From an uncultured Eubacterium sp. (lineage in GTDB: Bacteria > Bacillota > Clostridia > Lachnospirales > Lachnospiraceae): a stretch of DNA of 11,363 nt. Shown here piece after piece: positions 6,730 to 11,363 of the stretch (position 1 is the stretch's first letter; each line of letters opens with the position of its first letter). The translations under genes and the position numbers were made by a program. The notes under the pieces are model-generated. The model did no database searches and was not told the origin of the DNA. It saw nothing but the letters and a program-made list of their open reading frames with translations. The stretch spans positions 1 to 11,363 of the forward strand of contig CAJTZX010000077.1 of the NCBI GenBank assembly GCA_910584345.1, read 5' to 3'.

Positions 6730-7461
6730 ATGAATATTTTAATTCCTATTGTTGGCAGCAAAAAAAAGAGAGAAGAAAGCCAATATATCAGAAGCTTATA
6801 TGAAATTCAAAAGAAGACAATTTTGCAGTATGTTTATGAGTCTCTAAAACAAATATCAGACGCTAAATTTATTGTTGTAATCAGAAGAGAAGATGTAAAC
6901 AGATATCATTTAGACGATATGGTACGTCTGCTGATTCCGGATTGCAGCATCGTAATATCTGACGGAGAAACGAGCGGTTCTGCGTGCAGCTGCCTGTTAG
7001 CAGTCGATTTACTGGAATGGGATGCGCCGTTAATCATCGCGGGCGGCGATCAGCTGATGCTGGAAAATCCTCAAAAAGTTGTTTCTGCGTTTGCTCATAA
7101 TCATTATGACGGCGGCGTTGTTGTATTTGACGATATACATCCGCGGTGGTCATTTGTGAAGCTTGATGCAGACGGGATGGTGATGGAAGCCGCTGAAAAA
7201 CGCCCGATCAGCCGTAATGCAACAACCGGATTTTATTATTTCCAAAAAGGGCAATACTTTGTAGAAGCTGCCGAAGAAATGATAAAAAAGGACGCAAGTG
7301 TCCATGGACAGTATTATGTCTGTCCATGTTTTAACGAAATGGTGCTTGCGAATAAAAAAATAGGAACTTACCGGATATCCAAAGATGAGTATTTTAATTT
7401 TAATGAGCAAAGTGGAATAGATGAATATGAAAGGTATTTAAAGGAGAGCAAGGATGTATAG
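6730..7461 (+). CDS. Nucleotidyltransferase-like protein with degenerate nucleotide-binding loop
   Basis: A 243-residue GT-A/Rossmann-like protein, clearly paralogous to the nucleotidyltransferase at 7822. Shared patches in the same order: first strand NILIPIVG (2-9), SGSACSCLLA (82-91) against EGAACTVLLA, GGDQ (105-108) against NSDQ, PRWSFVKLD against PKWSFIQYN, SRNATTGFYYFQKG against SNEATVGIYNFKKG, and CPCFNEMVLANKKI against APVYNEMIADGKKI. The signature loop is destroyed: where the paralogue has GRGSRF followed by PKP, this protein has GSKKKREES and YIRSLYEI, so the glycine-rich loop, its Arg and the catalytic Lys are missing. The likely metal-binding Asp (D107) is retained. It may be a non-catalytic partner of the 7822 protein, use a different donor, or be a diverged transferase. 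Overlaps the cupin start by 8 bases. Confidence 0.82.
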   Translation: MNILIPIVGSKKKREESQYIRSLYEIQKKTILQYVYESLKQISDAKFIVVIRREDVNRYHLDDMVRLLIPDCSIVISDGETSGSACSCLLAVDLLEWDAPLIIAGGDQLMLENPQKVVSAFAHNHYDGGVVVFDDIHPRWSFVKLDADGMVMEAAEKRPISRNATTGFYYFQKGQYFVEAAEEMIKKDASVHGQYYVCPCFNEMVLANKKIGTYRISKDEYFNFNEQSGIDEYERYLKESKDV

Positions 7462-7777
7462 TGCACAGATAGAATCTATGACCAAAGGATGGTTTATCGG
7501 AAATTTTGAACCAAGTCTGTATCAGACGAACGATGTAGAGGTTGCAGTAAAAACATATAAAAAAGGCGACAGCGAGAGCGCTCATTATCATAAGATTGCA
7601 ACTGAATTTACAGTAGTTGTGCAGGGAAAAGTACGCATGTTTGATAAGGAGTGGGAAGCCGGAAGCATTATTGCAGCAGAGCCTGGGGATGCGACTTCTT
7701 TTGAAGCATTGGAAGATACGGTGAATGTAGTAGTAAAACTGCCGGGAGCGAATAACGACAAGTATGAAGTAAAATAG
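7454..7777 (+). CDS. Small single-domain cupin
   Basis: A 107-residue protein forming one beta-barrel cupin domain. Cupin motif 1 is complete and fits G-x5-HxH-x4-E-x6-G exactly: G38, H44, H46, E51, G58. In motif 2 (G69 to about residue 82, EAGSIIAAEPGDATSF) the usual fourth metal ligand, a His, is absent (Thr80/Ser81/Phe82 around its place), leaving a three-ligand HHE site. AAGGAG at 7441-7446 lies 7 bases before ATG 7454, and the start overlaps the end of the upstream gene, so translation is coupled. It sits between two paralogous nucleotidyltransferase genes, so it most likely acts on, or binds, the same small molecule, for example as an epimerase or isomerase; the reaction is unknown. The protein has no signal peptide. 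The domain call is firm. Confidence 0.88.
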   Translation: MYSAQIESMTKGWFIGNFEPSLYQTNDVEVAVKTYKKGDSESAHYHKIATEFTVVVQGKVRMFDKEWEAGSIIAAEPGDATSFEALEDTVNVVVKLPGANNDKYEVK

Positions 7778-7806
7778 TGAGACGATGGATCAAAACGAAA
7801 GAAATA

Positions 7807-7813
7807 AAGGAGG
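7807..7813 (+). promoter_or_regulatory. Ribosome binding site deciding start 7822
   Basis: Perfect AAGGAGG 8 bases before ATG 7822. It rules out the in-frame GTG at 7777, directly after the cupin stop, which would add 15 charged residues ahead of the conserved MLNIVIPMAGRG strand. Confidence 0.85.
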
Positions 7814-7821
7814 ACGAGAGT

Positions 7822-8568
7822 ATGTTAAATATTGTAATTCCTATGGCGGGAAGAGGAAGCAGATTTGCAAAAGAAGGGTACGAGCTTCCAAAGCCGCTCA
7901 TTGATGTACATGGTGAGCCGATGATTGCATTTGTTACAAACAATATCAGACCGGTTATGGAACATCGTTTTATCTATCTGTGTCTGAAAGAGCACATAGA
8001 GCAGTATGATCTGGAACGTCGGCTGCATGAACTGGAGCCGAACGCCGTGATCGTACCTGTAGACCAGGTAACCGAAGGCGCTGCCTGTACGGTTTTGCTG
8101 GCGGAGAATTATATCGATAATGATGATATGCTGATGTTGGCAAATTCTGACCAGTTTGTAGATATTGATATAAACAGGTATCTTGCGTCTATGGGTAATC
8201 ATGACGGGCTGATGATGACGATGTACGCAGACGATCCGAAATGGTCGTTTATTCAATATAACGAGGACAGTCTGGTAACAATGGTACGGGAAAAAGAAGT
8301 CATATCCAACGAAGCGACTGTCGGCATTTATAATTTTAAGAAAGGCTCTGATTATGTCAGATATGCCCGTCAGATGATAGATAAAAATATCCGTGTGAAT
8401 AACGAATTTTATGTAGCTCCTGTGTACAATGAGATGATTGCGGACGGGAAAAAAATAAATTTCTACAATATTGGCAGTGAAAACAATGGCATGTATGGTC
8501 TTGGAATACCGAGTGATTTGGAGCGGTTTTTAAAAAATCCATTGTCAAAGAAAGGGAACCGTGTATAA
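7822..8568 (+). CDS. Sugar/polyol-phosphate nucleotidyltransferase
   Basis: A 248-residue nucleotidyltransferase of the GT-A-like NTP_transferase fold. It is predicted to join a nucleotide to a phosphorylated small molecule, releasing pyrophosphate. The N-terminus carries the complete signature IPMAGRGSRF (6-15) and LPKPLIDV (22-29) with catalytic Lys24. EGAACT (85-90) fits the base/ribose contact and NSDQ (108-111) supplies metal-binding D110. DDPKWSF and SNEATVGIYNF follow in the acceptor half. The length matches minimal cytidylyl- or uridylyltransferases without a C-terminal extension. Substrate is not deducible: candidates include alditol phosphates (as in CDP-glycerol or CDP-ribitol synthesis) and sugar-1-phosphates. 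The adjoining paralogue at 6730 has lost the signature, so this is probably the catalytically competent member. The stop codon directly abuts the next start. Confidence 0.87.
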   Translation: MLNIVIPMAGRGSRFAKEGYELPKPLIDVHGEPMIAFVTNNIRPVMEHRFIYLCLKEHIEQYDLERRLHELEPNAVIVPVDQVTEGAACTVLLAENYIDNDDMLMLANSDQFVDIDINRYLASMGNHDGLMMTMYADDPKWSFIQYNEDSLVTMVREKEVISNEATVGIYNFKKGSDYVRYARQMIDKNIRVNNEFYVAPVYNEMIADGKKINFYNIGSENNGMYGLGIPSDLERFLKNPLSKKGNRV

Positions 8569-10335
8569 ATGCAGTATATACAGCTGATTCACAATAAATA
8601 TTTAAAAATGCCGAAATTATCTGACATGCATGTATTAGATACAAAAGAGCTGGAAGGCATTGAGGCTGCATATGTATTTTCTTTTCGTCAAATCAAAGAA
8701 AAAGGCCGGGTTACGGTAGAAAAAAATGTGAGCGCCTGCAGCCGGATCATCGATAAATATAAAGATGGCGATATCGTCTGCTGTTATCTGGAAGATGATT
8801 CACCTGTTGCGGCTCCTGTATACTGGGATCTGATTCACAATTTGCCGACAGGGAGAAAGCTTTATGTGATAGGAAACATTTCAAAGCCGTATCCGGACAA
8901 AGAGTATTATAAAGACTGTCTAAAAGTAGTACAAAGAAAACAGGGACTGATTATTTATCAAAAAACAGCGTTATGTCTGGCGGAAAAAAATAAAGGGATG
9001 GACGAATGGTCTTTTGGAATCCCTGTCGGGCCGGAGGACGCTACGATATTAAACGGTCTGGTAAAAAGGATTTTGTCATTTCCCTGTTCGAAAAAAGAAA
9101 TCATTTTATGCGGCAGACCGGGAAGCAATTTTAAATATTGGGATCGGGTTCGGATCGTAGGGGAAGACATCCCGGCGCCTCCGGTACAGATCAGCAAAAA
9201 AAAGAACCGTCTGCTTGACGCTGCAAAATACGATAATGTGTGCATCCTGCATGACAGGGTGATGTTGCCGCTGGATTTTATTGAGAGGATGAAAGAATTT
9301 GGCGATGTATACCCGTTTTGTACATTACAGTCTGTTTATTTTGACGATTATTGTAATTTGTCTCCGATTCGGTATTCTGATTGCGCCAGGCAAAGTTCTT
9401 TAAGAGAAACACCCTATATTCGGGAATCTGTTAAACAATATGGAAAAAGTGAATTGCTTGCGTTTGCAAGCAATACGTTTCCTGTTATAGAAAATACTGA
9501 TTTTTTTTGTGCAAATCCTTTATACTATTCCGAATACAGCTATCCAACCGGAAGCTTGTATATACTAAAGAATGGTGTTGGGAAAAAATATCAGTTGGAC
9601 GAACATTTATCATGGGAGCAGTTTGAAGATGTAGAATATGGAATCAGACTGAATGGCGAAGGTTTGATAACAAAGATAAATCCACTTATGATTTCACAAT
9701 CTGTTTCGTCCCGTACAATGATATTGGGGGTATACAGTACGCCCTTTTATTCTGCAGATAACCGCAAATGCAATTGGAAAAGCATGATACATCCTCTGCT
9801 TAGGAAATATAAACCATTATATCGATTTAACATTACAAAGATGGAAAAAAATATGCAGTATTTTAGAGAAAAGTATTGCTGCGGCACAGATATACGCATT
9901 TGCTGCTGTACACCAGATGAACAAAGACATACAATAAATAATCTCATTCTTAAATCTCCTTTTATAAATCAAGATACTGCAGTAAGAGAATTTATCAAAG
10001 ATGTAGAAAAATATTTAGTTGGCAGCCGTTTTTCGTATAGGGAAGAAAAATATTTTTATGAAGAATTTTTAAGAAATCCGGAATCTGCGCGGAGAAATAT
10101 ATTAATGAGTGGTTCATTTTTGTGTATGTTCACATTAAGAAGAAAGAAAGGTCGATTTTGTGAAGATGCTGGATTATATTATGTTACCCGAAATCTAAGG
10201 TTAATTTTAGGAAGCTTTGTTTCCGCGCTTTTTATGAAACGTAAAAACGGCTTTTTATTTTATCATCCGCGTGGTTTTAAGGGATTTTATCATGCAATTA
10301 TTTCATCCACACCATTTAGAGAACTTATTGAATAA
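8569..10335 (+). CDS. Large protein with GT-A glycosyltransferase-like core; candidate transferase of the pathway
   Basis: A 588-residue protein I do not recognise by name. Residues 1-145 are a poorly characterised N-terminal region (DIVCCYLEDDSPVAAPVYW). Residues 150-270 look like a GT-A core: GIPVGPED (150-157), KKEIILCGRPGS, then ISKKKNRLLDAAKYDN (208-223) leading to VCILHDRVMLP (225-235). In related transferases H-D-x occupies the metal-binding position; here it is HDR, with D229 as the likely ligand. Further motifs include GSLYILK and WEQFEDVEYGIRL (about 345-363), the latter with acids suitable as a catalytic base. The C-terminal 150 residues have a cysteine-rich patch (CC at 437-438, CCC at 445-447), no recognised domain, and visibly more A+T-rich codons. 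The start codon directly follows the nucleotidyltransferase stop. It may transfer the activated group to the glycan (inference). Confidence 0.75.
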   Translation: MQYIQLIHNKYLKMPKLSDMHVLDTKELEGIEAAYVFSFRQIKEKGRVTVEKNVSACSRIIDKYKDGDIVCCYLEDDSPVAAPVYWDLIHNLPTGRKLYVIGNISKPYPDKEYYKDCLKVVQRKQGLIIYQKTALCLAEKNKGMDEWSFGIPVGPEDATILNGLVKRILSFPCSKKEIILCGRPGSNFKYWDRVRIVGEDIPAPPVQISKKKNRLLDAAKYDNVCILHDRVMLPLDFIERMKEFGDVYPFCTLQSVYFDDYCNLSPIRYSDCARQSSLRETPYIRESVKQYGKSELLAFASNTFPVIENTDFFCANPLYYSEYSYPTGSLYILKNGVGKKYQLDEHLSWEQFEDVEYGIRLNGEGLITKINPLMISQSVSSRTMILGVYSTPFYSADNRKCNWKSMIHPLLRKYKPLYRFNITKMEKNMQYFREKYCCGTDIRICCCTPDEQRHTINNLILKSPFINQDTAVREFIKDVEKYLVGSRFSYREEKYFYEEFLRNPESARRNILMSGSFLCMFTLRRKKGRFCEDAGLYYVTRNLRLILGSFVSALFMKRKNGFLFYHPRGFKGFYHAIISSTPFRELIE

Positions 10336-10338
10336 GAG
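10320..10338 (+). repeat. 19-base direct repeat, copy 1
   Basis: The sequence AGAACTTATTGAATAAGAG spans the last codons (ELIE), the stop codon and part of the ribosome binding site of the next gene. An identical copy lies at 11271-11289. The two copies bracket the 186-residue gene and the gene-poor tail. Confidence 0.85.
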
Positions 10339-10344
10339 GTATTT

Positions 10345-10905
10345 ATGAATATTATAGTTACAGATAATATCACGTTTATGAATAAGAAGTTATCAGACTA
10401 TCGTTTGAAACAAAGCAATATGCCTGTTTCTGTAATTATATTTTCTGATCAGGAACATGCCGACGATGATAAGGAAGTTGAAAAATGCACAGAATCTCAT
10501 ATCTGTGTAAACGATGGAAAAAAATATACCGGAGATATCAGTGATTTAGTGAAATTAAGTTCTCGTGATATATTAAGTTTTGATTATTCTTATAGCAATG
10601 ATTCTATAGAATATGAAAAATTGCGTGCAGCATGTATTTCTGTTAAAAATATTGTACATTTGCAGACAGTGATTTTTATTGTAAATCAATGGCAGTTATC
10701 AGATGTCGCTAATTTTATAACCTCACAGATGTACATATTGCCGACAGAATTTGATGAAAAATATTATCGTAGTTTAGTAAAACAACAAAAAAGCGCCATC
10801 TGGAAAATGAGATATTTTTCCGGGAGTTCTCATAATCCGTTGTTTCTTGCAGGGTATCGTTGTTTTACAAAAATAAAAAATGCATGGAAGAGAATCTGCC
10901 ATTGA
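10345..10905 (+). CDS. Hypothetical protein, A+T-rich, unrecognised
   Basis: A 186-residue protein that I cannot assign to a family. AAGAGG (10334-10339) lies 5 bases before ATG 10345, and the gene starts 9 bases after the preceding stop, so it is probably a real last gene of the operon. Visible structure: an N-terminal strand (NIIVTDNITF), another (PVSVIIF) at about 27-33, an acidic stretch HADDDKEVEK, and a hydrophobic strand IVHLQTVIFIVNQW around 107-120. The C-terminus is basic and aromatic (FLAGYRCFTKIKNAWKRI), which could lie on a membrane surface. There is no signal peptide, membrane helix or known catalytic motif. The alternating strands suggest a small alpha/beta fold. Composition is clearly poorer in G+C than genes before about 9800. 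It could be an acceptor-modifying accessory protein or a fragment of a larger one. Confidence 0.6.
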   Translation: MNIIVTDNITFMNKKLSDYRLKQSNMPVSVIIFSDQEHADDDKEVEKCTESHICVNDGKKYTGDISDLVKLSSRDILSFDYSYSNDSIEYEKLRAACISVKNIVHLQTVIFIVNQWQLSDVANFITSQMYILPTEFDEKYYRSLVKQQKSAIWKMRYFSGSSHNPLFLAGYRCFTKIKNAWKRICH

Positions 10906-10966
10906 TATTTCTGAACAGTTCCTTATTGCAGAACTTATATATTCAGCAGGTTACAGTGTAAGATAG

Positions 10967-11224
10967 CATGGGGCTGTCACAGATTTGCGAGGAGTAGCAG
11001 CTTTTTCTTTTTATTATGAATCATTCAATTCTGTTATCCGGAATGGACTTTGGGACGCTGCGGTTAGTGTTTAGATCAATAAAAGGCCGGATGTTCCGCG
11101 CTTTGCAAAGATTGTATGTGGGATTATTGTCATTTGTGGAATCAAAGCACAGGTTTTGGATGGATATGGCGTGATTCAGATCACGGAGGGCATACAGGTG
11201 CAGACAGATGAGCCGGGGACGTAA
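10967..11224 (+). pseudogene. Possible decayed coding remnant with an in-frame TAG
   Basis: One frame reads like protein: HGAVTDLRGVAAFSFYYESF up to WDAAVSV, then TAG at 11072-11074, then INKRPDVPRFAKIV through VLDGYGVIQITEG to DEPGT and TAA (11222-11224). The same frame extends upstream past another TAG (10964-10966) to a possible ATG at 10880 inside the 186-residue gene. The segment is richer in G+C than the flanking A+T-rich DNA. I do not recognise the family, and there is no ribosome binding site. It may be the remains of a gene or a chance open frame. Confidence 0.25.
10973..11012 (+). terminator. Candidate intrinsic terminator after the operon
   Basis: GCTGTCAC (10973-10980) can pair with GTAGCAGC (10994-11001) across a 13-base loop, with one G-U pair and one mismatch. 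The stem is extendable by G-U pairs, and TTTTTCTTTTT follows directly at 11002-11012. It lies 68 bases after the last stop codon, where an operon terminator is expected. The stem is imperfect and the loop long, so the call is tentative. Confidence 0.35.
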
Positions 11225-11270
11225 AAAAACAGTAAGGAACATTCATGCACAGTATTTTCATAATGTGTCA

Positions 11271-11289
11271 AGAACTTATTGAATAAGAG
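11271..11289 (+). repeat. 19-base direct repeat, copy 2
   Basis: Identical to 10320-10338 over all 19 bases. Sequence just upstream also loosely resembles the first copy (CATGCA, then TATTTTCAT here against TTATTTCAT there), so the similarity may extend about 30 bases with gaps. The copy carries an ELIE-stop reading and an AAGAG, but no start codon follows within ribosome range. Confidence 0.85.
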
Positions 11290-11363
11290 AAAGATAAATC
11301 TTTATAAAGACCTGAATCCGTGAAACTCAGTTGTTTTTTACAGGAATTGCTTAGAATAGATGT

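Larger units (their letters stand above)
10906..11363. other. Gene-poor tail after the operon (458 bases)
   Basis: No intact gene with a credible ribosome binding site is visible on either strand. The stretch holds a candidate terminator (10973-11012), a possible decayed reading frame (10967-11224), a second copy of the 19-base repeat (11271-11289) and a 12-base perfect palindrome TCTTTATAAAGA (11299-11310). A tiny frame of 13 codons (ATG 11245 to TAA 11286, AAGGA at 11233-11237) ends through the repeat and is probably fortuitous. No tRNA-like, rRNA-like or transposase sequence was seen. Confidence 0.6.

Noticed and set aside
7778..7821. Internal promoter between the cupin and the second nucleotidyltransferase
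   Set aside because: The 44-base gap contains a strong ribosome site but no convincing -35/-10 pair.
5436..8568. Methyl phosphoramidate capsule pathway
   Set aside because: A cytidylyltransferase-like enzyme and a GT-A-like transferase are suggestive, but no glutamine kinase, amidotransferase-type hydrolase or CysC-like gene is present in the window.
11021..11242. Minus-strand 73-codon frame in the gene-poor tail
   Set aside because: No ribosome site or recognisable motif; low-complexity character. The plus-strand frame over the same region looks more protein-like.
11299..11310. Perfect 12-base palindrome TCTTTATAAAGA as a regulator site
   Set aside because: A single A+T-rich palindrome of this length is common by chance and no promoter or adjoining gene is visible to link it to.
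11290..11363. Terminator around AAACTCAGTTGTTTTTT
   Set aside because: The possible stem before the T-run is only about three base pairs.
1..11363. CRISPR array, tRNA, rRNA, insertion sequence or phage genes
   Set aside because: No regularly spaced repeats, cloverleaf-like sequence, transposase motif or phage protein was seen on either strand.

Overview
The window is a one-directional (+ strand) cell-surface polysaccharide locus from what looks like a low-to-moderate G+C Gram-positive anaerobe. Clostridia, probably Lachnospiraceae, is my best guess, from the strong AGGAGG-type ribosome binding sites, codon use, the TagGH-like exporter and the style of the encoded proteins. That assignment is inference; no rRNA or marker gene is present. 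Twelve genes run head to tail with gaps of 0-44 bases or short overlaps from position 1 to 10905, which suggests one operon that began before the window.

Region 1 (1-1400): the 3' end of a polysaccharide ABC-2 permease and its complete ATPase, a Wzm/Wzt or TagG/TagH-type exporter whose ATPase lacks the extra C-terminal sugar-recognition domain. Region 2 (1402-5455): assembly and modification genes. These are a protein carrying the 'FLSRDG' domain, a family 2 glycosyltransferase, a HAD-fold protein with a DVFDTL motif, and a WavE-family glycosyltransferase-like protein. The first and third look like the two halves of a COG5610-type protein that is usually one chain; here they are separate genes in reversed order with the glycosyltransferase between them.

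Region 3 (5436-10335): a compact block that looks like a pathway for a nucleotide-activated, phosphate-containing decoration. It encodes a short divergent glycerophosphodiesterase-like protein, a beta-phosphoglucomutase-like HAD enzyme, a nucleotidyltransferase homologue with a destroyed nucleotide-binding loop, a small cupin, an intact paralogous nucleotidyltransferase, and a large 588-residue protein with a GT-A-like core that may be the transferase. The substrate cannot be read from the sequence. This block is the best candidate for an undescribed system.

Region 4 (about 9840-11363): the DNA becomes visibly A+T-rich through the 3' part of the 588-residue gene and an unrecognised 186-residue gene. 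About 460 bases without an intact gene follow. They hold a candidate terminator, a reading frame interrupted by two TAG codons that may be a gene remnant, and a second copy of a 19-base sequence that also spans the stop codon of the 588-residue gene. This pattern suggests recombination or decay at the end of the operon.

Working model: regions 2 and 3 build and decorate a lipid-linked glycan in the cytoplasm and region 1 exports it. No initiating sugar-phosphate transferase, Wzx or Wzy is visible, so those functions lie elsewhere or, for Wzx/Wzy, are not needed with an ABC exporter.
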